A stretch of DNA of 64,000 nt. It comes from a virus. Under the pieces are notes generated by a model that saw nothing but the letters and a program-made list of their open reading frames with translations, was not told the origin of the DNA and searched no databases. Below, piece after piece: positions 18,901-27,834 of the stretch (position 1 is its first letter; each line of letters starts with the position of its first letter). The stretch spans positions 1 through 64,000 of the IMG/VR virus record IMGVR_UViG_3300021963_000121; one strand, given 5' to 3'. The position numbers were made by a program, and so were the translations under genes.

Positions 18901-21900
18901 TTTCTCCGCCTTCGGCACCTATTGCTAATGTAGAGCTGTTTGGCGAGATAGAAATATTTGAGCCAAATTTTTCATCTGCGTCAATTACTACACTTTGTAT
19001 TTTTTGATCAAATTCAAATACATTATTGTTTAATCTAAACACATACACAGCACCTTGATCGGCGCCAGACATATCAACATTTGGTGCTGATACAAACAAT
19101 GTTAACCCGTCAACAGTTAATAAAACTTTATGTCCAAACTGGTCTCCAGATTCAGTATTTGATAACTCTGTAACAGTATTTGAATCTAGCGTTTGTATTA
19201 AATGATAAACATCATTTTCGTCTTTGGAATATATAAACACAGATCCTGTTCTCGAAACGTCTACATTAGTTTCAAGATCCCAAATTAATGGTGTTACTTC
19301 AGGTATATTGTTTATAGAATCTGTCAAACAAGTATAGTATGAATTGTTTCTTTTAACAGTATCACCTTCGTAATAGTTTTGATAAGATTTCCATACACCT
19401 TTATAAGAATCAAACTCTGATGAATCTGCCAACGGAGCACTTACAACCAATATCGTGCCTTCCTGATTCATGTCAATACTTGAAGCAAATCGATCGCCAA
19501 TATTTAAAAATTCGACCGGCCCTTCAAAGATTCCAGATTCTATTGTGGATCCGTCATCTACAAACGCAGACGACTTAGGTAGTATACCTGTATTAATAGC
19601 AACAATTTGTTCCCAGGCCGGTGCGGCAGGAACTGTTGAACCATCAGCAACATGGTTTACAACTGCTTTCCAATAAGAAGTATCATGCCACACGGTTGCG
19701 CCAGCAGTGTAATTTTCACTTAGACTAAACACGCCAAGGAAGCTGCTGTCTTCTAGATGTTTCCAAGAAAACCCTTCATAGGTATAAAGATATGCTCGTC
19801 CTTGATCGTCTCTAGATCCAGGAGCTCCTACTATCATGTAGTATGCTTCTTTAACACCACCAAGAGAAGTTCCAAGAATTTTAATTTGGTCGCCAACTGT
19901 GTATCGTGTACCTTTAACATTTACTACGGCTGAGTAGTTTCCGCTAGTTCTAATAATGTTAAAAATTGCTCCGGAGCCCGGATCGCTGACATCTTCACCT
20001 GTTAGGTCGTTGTAGGTAGTTTCACCAATTGCTGCTTGGCCGTCCCAGACAATACCTGTTGATGCTGTTCCAGTGATCGCAAAATTAAGTATAGCGTCAA
20101 ACTCATCAACTTGATTAACTTTAATTGTAATATCGTTGGCTGGTGTAGTTCCGCCTATTTGGTCTCCAGATATGTATATGGTCGAACCCGCAACATATTT
20201 TTTTAATGTCCCTTGTGAATTTTTTTCTTGCCACGGCACTGCTACCGTTGGATAAATTCCTCCAGATACTTGTTCCCAATACTCAGTATTAGTTGGGAAT
20301 ATTGTAGTAGCCAATTCATAGTATGCTAGATTAGGTGGTTCAACTCCGGACACTTTTTTAATTGCTGCGCCGACATCTTCGTCAAAGACTTCAGGAATAT
20401 TTGAAAGTACTTTGTAGTATGTACTAGATGCCAAGGGATACTTAACAATGTCGCCTGGATAGTAAGTTCTACCCGCTTCCCAAACTCCTCTGTCGATCCC
20501 AGTGTCTTTAATACAAGCATAAATTCTTGAAGAAAAACGAACAACACTTCTAGGTATGTAACCAAGACCAGCGTTTGTTGCTGTTACTGAGTAGACACTT
20601 CTAACTTTGCTAACAGTGAAAACTGCTGCCACAGTTGGTATTAGAGAATTAATTCCAGAAATATTAGTATAAGTTTCTGAACCAATAATTTCGCCAGTGA
20701 GCGACACTGCTGTCACTGTTATTATTAAATCGTTAAACGGTGTTGTTCCGCCAATTCTACTTCCAATAATTTTTAATCTATCGCCAACAACATAACGTAT
20801 ACCGCCCGAACGCACAGTCACAGTATAATTGCCGCCAAATCTACTCACGTCAAATGTAGCATTTTCGCCAGCGGTACTTACGTCAACGCCACTGATGTTA
20901 CTGAACACCGAGTCAGCAAGACCACTAATACCTGCTACTGATACTTCGCTTATTCCTCCTTCGGTGTCGATACTGTTTACAGTTAATACAATATCGCCGC
21001 TGGTGCCTTCAATCCCTTGTCGTTTTCCAATAGCCACAGACGAACCAAATTGTTCTCCATGTGCTGGACGAGGACTAATCAGTGTATCTCTAAATACGTA
21101 TTGACCTTGATCGTATTCATAAATTTCTATTGCTCCTTGACGTCTATACCCTTGATTGATATCAAAAATATTTTTACCTAACGGATTCGCCTTGTGTGTT
21201 GTAGCAGGAGCCCAATCTGTTGGATCAAAATCTGCTGTGCTTCCGTCACTGTAAACTGGGCGTGTTGCTGTCCAAAGTTTACCAGAATACAATACCGTAT
21301 CGCCTTCATTGTAATTGGCTGTTTGACTGTATGTTTCTCTATAGTTAGAAGGAACATTTGATACATTAGGCGATGCTACAATTAACCAGCGACCGTCTTT
21401 GCTGGTTTTTAATACATCACCATATGAGCCTAAGAAAGTATCTTCTAATCCACTTTGTGGATTTAATATCTGTAAAGGTACTAGCCCATCAATGCCTTGA
21501 GCATATACAATCACTGCTGCTTCTCTTGAAGCGTCACCGACCGCAACTGTTCGTCCTGGGTTTGAAACAATCGTTTGATTTCTTGTTTCGAGATATTCTA
21601 CAGCTGAACCAGTTCCTGTTGGAAATGAAACACCATATTCAGAAATTTCAGTTACTGAGTATTGTTTTCTTCTTTCAATAACATTCCAATTATTATTGTC
21701 GTCAGCATCCAACCATAGTTTTGTGCCCAACGGTAACGCAGAATACTCATCGCTGATTAGAGGATTTGAGTTTGGTATTCTTGCTGGAATAAAGTAAGAT
21801 ACATTACAGAATGAACTTTGATCAATTTCAGGTTCTTCTTTAAATCCGTTAATAGCTACAATTATTTTTGTTGGCCCAACTGCTTTGATTAGATAAAATC

Positions 21901-24900
21901 CAGTAAGATTTTTTATGTTAGTCAACCCTACAATAGTGCCCACCGCTAATCCGTGAACTCTGTTTGTTTCTAACACAACTGTTGTCGGATCAACAACCGC
22001 AACTGCCAACACTAAAATATTGCTAATTCTATAACGCAGTACGTTCCAGCCAGTGTCTGTAAATGTTACCCAGATTGTTTGGCCGTTTTTATATTTTGTA
22101 ATGTCTTGCTGATAGATGTCAGTAATATTTTTAACAACATAATCTACATCATCTTCAAACACATAACCCGCTGTCCAGTTTCCTACACTATATTGAGATG
22201 TAGGAAATTTAAAATCTTGATTTCCTACTTTGTAATCATTAGCATTTAATAAGATATAATTTTGATACTCAGACTTTGAAACTCGTCTGTCATCTAATAA
22301 AATAGGCTGAGGGTTTAATTTTAAACTATTTTGTTTTAAAGAAACTTCAATTTCTTTGTACTGATCAACACCACCAACGCTGCCTAATAAGAAAGCCCAT
22401 TCTTCTTTGAGATCTACTGCGTCAGCATCTATTTTGCTAACTTTATCAAATACTTTAGTGATAGCATTAATAGTGCCTTTTTCTCTGATAAATCCTTGGT
22501 ACAGTTTAAACTGACTAACTTCATCTTCAGCAATATCTTGTAGATACGATCTTGTTTGGTATCCAATTGAATGACGAGCCATTACTTTTTGTTCGCCGTT
22601 GATGCCTTGATAATCAACTTCAAAGAAGTCTTCAATCTGATTAATTTTATAATCAAAGTTTGTTACTAGTCCAGTTTCAGGAGTTGAGTCTAATTTTTCC
22701 CAACCAGTTCTATTAAATTCATCTGTGCCTTTTTGGAACAACTTACTAACGTAATTAAATTGTTTATACTGAACAATATCACCTAGTCGATAATCTGTAA
22801 ATTTTTCCCAAGGCTTAATATTGGCAACGTCAAAGATAAATCCAGGGCTGGTATAATCGCCGTCCCAATCAGCAGTTCTAAACCCTAAAACCTTCATTCG
22901 TTCTTGACGGTAACCCGGGCCTTTGTCATAGATAACATCGTTAAAGATTGTTCTATCATTGAAAACAACCACATGTTCTTTTAAAACAAAATTTATTTTA
23001 GCAAAATAAATGCCTACAGAGATATCGCTAGGAGCAATTAACAATTCGTTGTAGGTTCTATAAACATCAACTGCGTCCGATCCTAATTTTCTTCCATCGT
23101 TGCCATAAATTGAATAATCATAAAAGTTATCTAATAGATTATCAGCAACACTACCAACTGAGGTAATTTTTATTTTTAACGCAGCAGGGCTTAAAGATAT
23201 AATTGCTCCAGGAGTCCAATTGTGTGTGGTCCAGAACATAAATTCTTTAGCTGAAGTTTCCCAGTCATTTGAAACTAAAAGTTCATTGTTAAAATCGTCA
23301 AACACTAATCCTTGATCTTTAAGATATTCTTGATATCCTAATAAGAAATCGACTACAGATTGAATAGTTTCAAATACAGACCCGTAAGGCAAAGTCAGTA
23401 CCTGCTGCTTATCAAACACAGTTCGACGTACTGCTGTTACTGCTCCCACTAACGGCAATGTTTGTATTTCTATAAATTCTTTTAAATCAAAAGTTGCCGA
23501 ACTTGTATGAGTCTGAACAGTTCTAAAAAACTTACCATTATATTTTATAATGGTGCCCTTGGCATAGAACTTTTCTGGAATCCAATCAAGATACGTTTCA
23601 CTTACACCGCCAACTGAAATTACCGGATCATCAAATTTTGAAAAATATGTGTAATATTGGAAACTAGCATCTAATCTATCGTAACCAATAAGTTTATAAC
23701 CTGTTGATATTTTTTCAATAACAACACCAGAATAAGTGACCACCGACGACGGCGAACTTACGTTAAAAAATATTTCGTAGTCTTCAGCTGGAACAAAAAC
23801 TCCTGAAGTTTTTGACTGCGGACTCTTGCTGTCTAACAAATATTTTTGCTGAGCCTTGTCAACAAATCCACCAATACGACTAGATAATTTAATATCAAAA
23901 TTATCAAAAAAGTCATAGAAAGACGTTGTGCTGACTAAATTTGATCGAACATAATTTATAATATAAGAGAACAATCCTGTTGGAGAATTATTAATAGAAT
24001 GTTTTATGTCATCAACAGTAATAAACTGCTGAGTATTAATAGAAACAATTTGATCTAATATATTTTGGCCGATTACGGATCTATCAAAGTTGTTAGAAAC
24101 AAACTCCATAGATCTCAACAACGACGATGCTACCATCATAGCAAATGGATACGAACTGCTTTTTCTCCAAGCATACTCAACAGGAGCCATATCGCCAAAT
24201 AAGAACGGTGACGGATCTTTACTGATTGTATAATCAATAATACAACCAGTTTGTATAGGATCTTTTAAATTTCCTTTTTCATTAACTGGTAAAATAGACA
24301 ACAAATTAGGTCTGGCATAACGAGAATTAATTCCCTGAGTTGGGCCTTGTCGAATCATACCATCACGCAGATCTTCCCACAACAATAGATTTCCGCTAGA
24401 GTAAGGAGCTGGGCCGTATTCTTCTTCCCACCATGTTGGTTTTTCGCTGAAGCCTAGCATTTCCCATGGACATACATGAGGACGAGTTGTATCATAAAGA
24501 TAGAAATATATTCCTCTCCAATGCCCTGGCATTTGTCTAGTTTTGTTTAAATCACTGGCTCTACTATAGGTATAGGTAAAAGGATTGTCGTCACTGAAAT
24601 AAAGATTAGTGTAAAGATCATTAGTAACTGTCGTAGACCAACGCAAAAAGTCAGCGATGATAATCGAATCAACTGTTGATTTATCAAAAACAGAATTTCC
24701 GTAGTAACCACCAAAGTTTTTGTCAATGTCAAAAATTCTAGGATTGTATTCTTGTTTAATATTATTGTAAACTCGTTTTTCAAATTCTAATAATACGTCA
24801 TCTCTAAAATCATCAAAAGCAACAGTGATACTACCGTCATGACCTTGTATTACTTTTGTTGGTGTGACATAAGTGTCGTCAATATAAATTCGTGGAGTAT

Positions 24901-27832
24901 ATTTTTTGTATAGTCCTAGTTTTGTAGGTGTTTCGGGGATATAACTAAATGCTGTTGAAAAATATTCTCTTATTTGAATAATGTCATTTTCATTTAATTG
25001 TTTAAGAATTTTTACAAAACCAAATGTTGAATCAAATACATAATCAACCGCATGTAATTGCTGTGTTCCGTTTATGTAAACATATACCGCTTTGTTTGAT
25101 TTTGTAGTTAAATCAAATTTTGTTGATAACGCAAATGTAGTAATTCCTTCATCTTCTACAACATAGTCAATTGATTTGAAAGCGCCGCTGCCGATCATGT
25201 CAGAATCAACAAACGGTGAATCTTTGCTTTTTACTTCTGTGACTTTTGCTAGAATATCATCAACTAGTTTAACAGTGTCCTGATTGTCAAAGGGCAACTC
25301 AACGGCCTTTGACAACAGATTAGATTTAAATTTTTCGTATTCAGACGAAGCAAATCTTAAAGATTTAACTATGTTAAAAGTTTTGTCAGACAACAACGGA
25401 AGTGCTGTGCTCGGCACGCCCGAATGTTTCATAAATCTTTTGCCAAATTGCTGATACCCAGTAATATCTCTAAGATTGCTTGCTCCTGGGAATTCTCCTA
25501 CAAAATCTTTAGAAAAATCAACCATAGACCCTAAATGGTCGTTGGCTTGCCCTAGAGAAAATTCTGTAATATCTTGATTCAGTGGATTACGCTCGATGCC
25601 TATTGGGAATTCATAAAATCCCTCATCTGGTTCAGCATCAGTGTATACTTTGATTGTTAAAACATCGCCTGGATTAAAGACTCTGTTAAATTTAAAAGTT
25701 CTTGACAGTGTTAATTCCGAAGTCCAAGAATCTTTAATTAATTTTCCATTTAGATAAAAATATATTTCTTCTCGAGTAGCTTGATTCCAAAAACACGCAT
25801 TAAAATCAACTGAATCTGTTTGAGTTGTGATTTCTTGTACCTGAATAATTCCTTGATAATACTTTGTATCAAAATCTATCCAACCGTTGCCGTATTGATA
25901 ATCTACAAGGCTTTCATTAATTTTATAAAAATTAGAAGCTAATTGATTTACAGTTGTATCAGTGCCTATTTGACTAGTAAACGTATCTGTTTCCCACGTT
26001 ACTTCAAACAATATATCTCCAGAATTATTAATGTTTAGATAGCTGATAGCGAATCCTAATTCTGAATCAACTGAGCCTGTGCCTACTTTGTAGCTTACAA
26101 TAGACGTGCCAGCAAAACTAGAAGTACCATATTTTCCACTGTCTGATATAGAAATACCTTCACTGTCAAACACATCAAACAATGGAGGCTGATTAACTTT
26201 GGTTTTTAATTGACTCTTAGACCATATAGAGCCGTCATAATGATACATTAGACCAGCATTATTTTTACCTTGTCTTACAATTAAACATTCGCCAGGCTGA
26301 GAATCTACATCTTCAGCTTCAACTAAACTTATCTGTTGTCTAGTTGTTACGTTAGAACTTGTTTGTACTGTGATAAAATTTACCACATAAATTTTATTTT
26401 TAACTAAAGGATCCGAGTCAGCTGTAAAAAGAACTCGAGCACCATCAAACAAATTAACGTTGTCAATGTTATAACCAGCAGTTCCTTCAATAGTAGAAAA
26501 AACGTCCTTGGTAAAATCATCAATTAAATCAATAGAGCCTTTGGCAATAATTCCGTGATTAAAAAGTTGTAGACCAGAATCGAATTCTAAAATAGGTCTT
26601 TTAGCTCTAGTGGACTCTGAAAGTCTAGGTGCCGCATCATTTAACGCAGCAGCATATTCAATTGTAGATCTATGAAACCATCGATTATAACGACTCCACG
26701 GATTTAAGTCTTTGCTTGCTCGATTAATTGTAATGTAGTCTTTGGTTGATGGATACGAGGTTGCATCATCAAAAGGCAAATCGTCAAATCCGCCGTCATC
26801 AAAAACTACTGCCTGGTCAGGATTAGATATTGGTGGCAATTCTAAATCGCTGAATTTAACTAGACGAATACCTGTGCCTACTCCCTCAACAATCCAACTG
26901 CCACTGCTATATTGTTCTGGTGCTGTTCTTCCTAAAAATTCAATTTTAAGACCGTTAGTAAATTCAATACCGTTTGTGCTTTTATAATTTGTTTTTCCTA
27001 AAATATCAGTATCAACATCTAAGAAAGTACTATCGGTAATATTACTGATTCTAAAAGCACCAACACGATTAGTGTTACTACCGCTTTGGTAGTACAAAAG
27101 ATCGGGGGCATCGTTAGGTACTACAAATTTAATTTTACCAACTTCGGCGCCACTGTTGGTAACGCCCTTGGTGTAATTAGATTGTGTTCCTAGAACATTG
27201 CTAGTTCTAATGTAAAACGGATCCCCAGGAGCATTAACGTTAAATTCGTATGTTTGTCCTCTGTATAAAGTAAGAGGCGGGTTTCTAGTAAGTCCGTCAG
27301 GAATGAATAACCATTCGTTTTCACCATCTGATCTTACTCTGTATGATGATACTACTTCTTGTCCTTGGCCAGCAATTGACACACTGTCTGGACCACTTGG
27401 TAACCAATAGTAATCTCTATAATTTACAAATTTATCCCAAGCAATAGGCGGCGACCATGTGTAATGTTCTTGGCCTGTTATTAGATCATCTCTTTCTGAT
27501 TTGTTGCCAAAGAATTTTTGTTGATTTTTAAAATCAATATAATCATAGAATTTACTTGTTCTATTATTTTCTGTAACCGCAACACCAGGCTCTAATTGAT
27601 AAGCGTATCTTAAAGATTTTTCAACGTCGAGATATACATCATTGGTGTTGTAAGTTTTTCCGTAAGTTCTACCAATATAACCAGTTAGTCGTTCTAAAGT
27701 TCCTGGTTGTACCAGTGCGTCTAATGTAGCTGATAAAAACTTATCGTTAGCAGGGCTCTTAAACACCTCCGGTAAGAGGTCAACGGTTTTTCTAACTGGT
27801 AGCCCACTTTTCTTAAAAACTTTTTTGTCCAT
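12956..27832 (-). CDS. giant virion structural protein (VrlC-like), 4958 residues
   Basis: One uninterrupted frame of 14.9 kb, about 540 kDa. By position (after gp6) and style it matches the very large VrlC-type baseplate or tail proteins of marine T4-like phages. Visible modules: an N-terminal region with 'HYTWSPPIAWDKFVNYRDYYW' split around residues 120-145; a Trp-rich 'PWEMLGFSEKPTWWEEEYG' near 1120; six 'GD.V.Y.G..Y' modules resembling CBM5/12 chitin-binding repeats (near 1420, 1680, 2180, 2455, 2715, 2820); FG-GAP-like blades from about 2080 to 3055; 'GxGYxxxP.V...GGxGxGA' repeats near 3470 and 3830; and C-terminal 'VYVNG...DY...I.F....GD.I.I' beta units between about 4100 and 4900. It probably forms a host-facing glycan-binding structure. 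Start ATG at 27832 follows the gp6 stop by 2 bp. Confidence 0.8.
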   Translation of the reverse strand: MDKKVFKKSGLPVRKTVDLLPEVFKSPANDKFLSATLDALVQPGTLERLTGYIGRTYGKTYNTNDVYLDVEKSLRYAYQLEPGVAVTENNRTSKFYDYIDFKNQQKFFGNKSERDDLITGQEHYTWSPPIAWDKFVNYRDYYWLPSGPDSVSIAGQGQEVVSSYRVRSDGENEWLFIPDGLTRNPPLTLYRGQTYEFNVNAPGDPFYIRTSNVLGTQSNYTKGVTNSGAEVGKIKFVVPNDAPDLLYYQSGSNTNRVGAFRISNITDSTFLDVDTDILGKTNYKSTNGIEFTNGLKIEFLGRTAPEQYSSGSWIVEGVGTGIRLVKFSDLELPPISNPDQAVVFDDGGFDDLPFDDATSYPSTKDYITINRASKDLNPWSRYNRWFHRSTIEYAAALNDAAPRLSESTRAKRPILEFDSGLQLFNHGIIAKGSIDLIDDFTKDVFSTIEGTAGYNIDNVNLFDGARVLFTADSDPLVKNKIYVVNFITVQTSSNVTTRQQISLVEAEDVDSQPGECLIVRQGKNNAGLMYHYDGSIWSKSQLKTKVNQPPLFDVFDSEGISISDSGKYGTSSFAGTSIVSYKVGTGSVDSELGFAISYLNINNSGDILFEVTWETDTFTSQIGTDTTVNQLASNFYKINESLVDYQYGNGWIDFDTKYYQGIIQVQEITTQTDSVDFNACFWNQATREEIYFYLNGKLIKDSWTSELTLSRTFKFNRVFNPGDVLTIKVYTDAEPDEGFYEFPIGIERNPLNQDITEFSLGQANDHLGSMVDFSKDFVGEFPGASNLRDITGYQQFGKRFMKHSGVPSTALPLLSDKTFNIVKSLRFASSEYEKFKSNLLSKAVELPFDNQDTVKLVDDILAKVTEVKSKDSPFVDSDMIGSGAFKSIDYVVEDEGITTFALSTKFDLTTKSNKAVYVYINGTQQLHAVDYVFDSTFGFVKILKQLNENDIIQIREYFSTAFSYIPETPTKLGLYKKYTPRIYIDDTYVTPTKVIQGHDGSITVAFDDFRDDVLLEFEKRVYNNIKQEYNPRIFDIDKNFGGYYGNSVFDKSTVDSIIIADFLRWSTTVTNDLYTNLYFSDDNPFTYTYSRASDLNKTRQMPGHWRGIYFYLYDTTRPHVCPWEMLGFSEKPTWWEEEYGPAPYSSGNLLLWEDLRDGMIRQGPTQGINSRYARPNLLSILPVNEKGNLKDPIQTGCIIDYTISKDPSPFLFGDMAPVEYAWRKSSSYPFAMMVASSLLRSMEFVSNNFDRSVIGQNILDQIVSINTQQFITVDDIKHSINNSPTGLFSYIINYVRSNLVSTTSFYDFFDNFDIKLSSRIGGFVDKAQQKYLLDSKSPQSKTSGVFVPAEDYEIFFNVSSPSSVVTYSGVVIEKISTGYKLIGYDRLDASFQYYTYFSKFDDPVISVGGVSETYLDWIPEKFYAKGTIIKYNGKFFRTVQTHTSSATFDLKEFIEIQTLPLVGAVTAVRRTVFDKQQVLTLPYGSVFETIQSVVDFLLGYQEYLKDQGLVFDDFNNELLVSNDWETSAKEFMFWTTHNWTPGAIISLSPAALKIKITSVGSVADNLLDNFYDYSIYGNDGRKLGSDAVDVYRTYNELLIAPSDISVGIYFAKINFVLKEHVVVFNDRTIFNDVIYDKGPGYRQERMKVLGFRTADWDGDYTSPGFIFDVANIKPWEKFTDYRLGDIVQYKQFNYVSKLFQKGTDEFNRTGWEKLDSTPETGLVTNFDYKINQIEDFFEVDYQGINGEQKVMARHSIGYQTRSYLQDIAEDEVSQFKLYQGFIREKGTINAITKVFDKVSKIDADAVDLKEEWAFLLGSVGGVDQYKEIEVSLKQNSLKLNPQPILLDDRRVSKSEYQNYILLNANDYKVGNQDFKFPTSQYSVGNWTAGYVFEDDVDYVVKNITDIYQQDITKYKNGQTIWVTFTDTGWNVLRYRISNILVLAVAVVDPTTVVLETNRVHGLAVGTIVGLTNIKNLTGFYLIKAVGPTKIIVAINGFKEEPEIDQSSFCNVSYFIPARIPNSNPLISDEYSALPLGTKLWLDADDNNNWNVIERRKQYSVTEISEYGVSFPTGTGSAVEYLETRNQTIVSNPGRTVAVGDASREAAVIVYAQGIDGLVPLQILNPQSGLEDTFLGSYGDVLKTSKDGRWLIVASPNVSNVPSNYRETYSQTANYNEGDTVLYSGKLWTATRPVYSDGSTADFDPTDWAPATTHKANPLGKNIFDINQGYRRQGAIEIYEYDQGQYVFRDTLISPRPAHGEQFGSSVAIGKRQGIEGTSGDIVLTVNSIDTEGGISEVSVAGISGLADSVFSNISGVDVSTAGENATFDVSRFGGNYTVTVRSGGIRYVVGDRLKIIGSRIGGTTPFNDLIITVTAVSLTGEIIGSETYTNISGINSLIPTVAAVFTVSKVRSVYSVTATNAGLGYIPRSVVRFSSRIYACIKDTGIDRGVWEAGRTYYPGDIVKYPLASSTYYKVLSNIPEVFDEDVGAAIKKVSGVEPPNLAYYELATTIFPTNTEYWEQVSGGIYPTVAVPWQEKNSQGTLKKYVAGSTIYISGDQIGGTTPANDITIKVNQVDEFDAILNFAITGTASTGIVWDGQAAIGETTYNDLTGEDVSDPGSGAIFNIIRTSGNYSAVVNVKGTRYTVGDQIKILGTSLGGVKEAYYMIVGAPGSRDDQGRAYLYTYEGFSWKHLEDSSFLGVFSLSENYTAGATVWHDTSYWKAVVNHVADGSTVPAAPAWEQIVAINTGILPKSSAFVDDGSTIESGIFEGPVEFLNIGDRFASSIDMNQEGTILVVSAPLADSSEFDSYKGVWKSYQNYYEGDTVKRNNSYYTCLTDSINNIPEVTPLIWDLETNVDVSRTGSVFIYSKDENDVYHLIQTLDSNTVTELSNTESGDQFGHKVLLTVDGLTLFVSAPNVDMSGADQGAVYVFRLNNNVFEFDQKIQSVVIDADEKFGSNISISPNSSTLAIGAEGGETFKSTTFDAGETAFDRFVTTFKDPIGKTGKVYVYTQYLNKYILSEIFEDGLTNNEDFGRSISTSNNSIIIGSPSYLSDDPAFDQIRIGRIQKFTKQEGIESWTAIRRQTNGVDISKIKNLSFYNGDTNVKIADIDVIDPFKEKILSIVDQDIDYKTSYDPSIYSVGADESNTDEKQAWTENKVGTIWWNTSTAKWVFYEQGDTSFRLGNWSRLAFGSSIDVYEWIETTILPSRWAALSGTAQGTADGISGTPLHADDRYYSKKEFVDSITGKVNKTHYYYWVKDKTNLPINSNKTNPASSIANFIRSPLASGLPFAALLDENKIALYNAPYVIESDRFLMNIQFYNNDKNQNLIHNEYQLLAEGTTDLPNSELEKKWIDSLVGEDILGNEVPDRKLTDKSRYGILSRPRQTMFVDRNKAVEISIDYINSVLSKYPLADTISYDTLNMIDPAPAKVKNMYDATYATYEEILLINTFKTKTAVLKANIINGHINTVDVIESGYGYKVAPPIKILGTGTGAELLAVIDTFGRVTSVTVVKSGKKYSTATLQVRPFSVLVESDSTVNGFWSIWSFNDRSLEFYRSATQSYDTTRFWSKADWWETGFGEKSRIKYSLPGIYAEPEVELNVGELLRLEDYGAGGWAVLERVSTNATLLDKYRLIGRELGTIKISDRFYNKNTDSYGYDLTQSFDSDKFDTSSALEFRNILKAVKEDIFVNDLNSEWNKLFFVNIHYVFSEQLYVNWAFKTSFMNAVHNVGYVSKKLNYKSDNLSSFQEYINEVKPYRTKIRKYTSKYLNLDNAGLVTSDFDLPPVYNVDTNTIDPVTLGSALIDQYPWKNWFDNYKYSVTAITIVNSGIDYTTVPQVIFEGGGGTGAKATAFISNGKVTAIQLVSGGYGYTTRPIVKLVGGVGSNIQNAATAVAFIGDSKARTFDLMVKFDRYSKTGKFKSFSKNEKFIESETFVSGRSTYDLKYPSTTDKSKISVVVGNDKLLGNEYTITLFTREVDGYTQLRGRLTLPAPASGDVIVSYEKNDQILDSLNRLDKYYKPKQGMLGFEKTEVFDENSNLVEIKNDYSQLMTGIDYGGVIVQGATFDVGAGWDALPWFTEGWDSSETLDSDFYIAADGSTHTFTLPEIPKDGVELNIYQRKKSTGKTTRLDPDQMPTFIGDGSTSIVTIPDEILVEDNDVFIFRKTTSDGSLTIGGRNLLDANISGGSLSGMTAYSTALGTTAAEIVIDGDRFISPDQVPAPEENVPGQVLESVSIKVFHTDREGSPAVLSRVYIANGTTSLFDIGQSIIEQASVSVYVDKILKTLGTDFIVESSTNQIRFIGSAPVVNSVIEIFSISVGGIEILDVKEFLGDGETRYFLTGAAFAETQSIFASIDGIPIAAGWVNSNGRVNSIDQTLIEFGAPPALNRKIVVIALSAVSRSLVRFNQQSFEIDSAVRTYPINSFVTFEQSATSGSIVELNGNTLTSVDTVYVVYAGDPTIPIGLDPFRDFGSIIGSEIKVYINSSLKTFGVDYEFNGDTNIVIINTEVTGITHGDIVVIEDYSSVNFKIENNNIIIDPAVTLSDGDDLVIFWPDQYPQTELLKDLHTGGKVSYPIQRPVLSISYVRVYKNGIRLTPDIDYYVSNNNTAVYIKQETLETDIIEVLSYSNAVYNPPVSWEIFKDVLNQHHFNRYSINEIVLTTDLNYFDNTVTLNDAGSLPTPTFDKPGIISINGEKIQYFSKEGNVLTNIKRGLYGTSIATTHPVGSSIIDSSYTEYLPYKESQEKEDFISSGTPDDSTIGSAQTIGPLTFVPSKSSRVWEKITKVISGLVDQNTITVSSNTSLAVGQYVNGTGISADTRITAISGTTVTLSNNNTASVSGLGIFYTIPEDHGPCDEIEVFVAGRRLRKDPMYVYDSSVGSDSPQGDILIEAEFSVDGTTEYVRLTTVPAAGQRVTIIKRTGNTWYNLGAESVTNGSGMSQSTTPIVKFLQQATTKLP

Positions 27833-27834
27833 TA

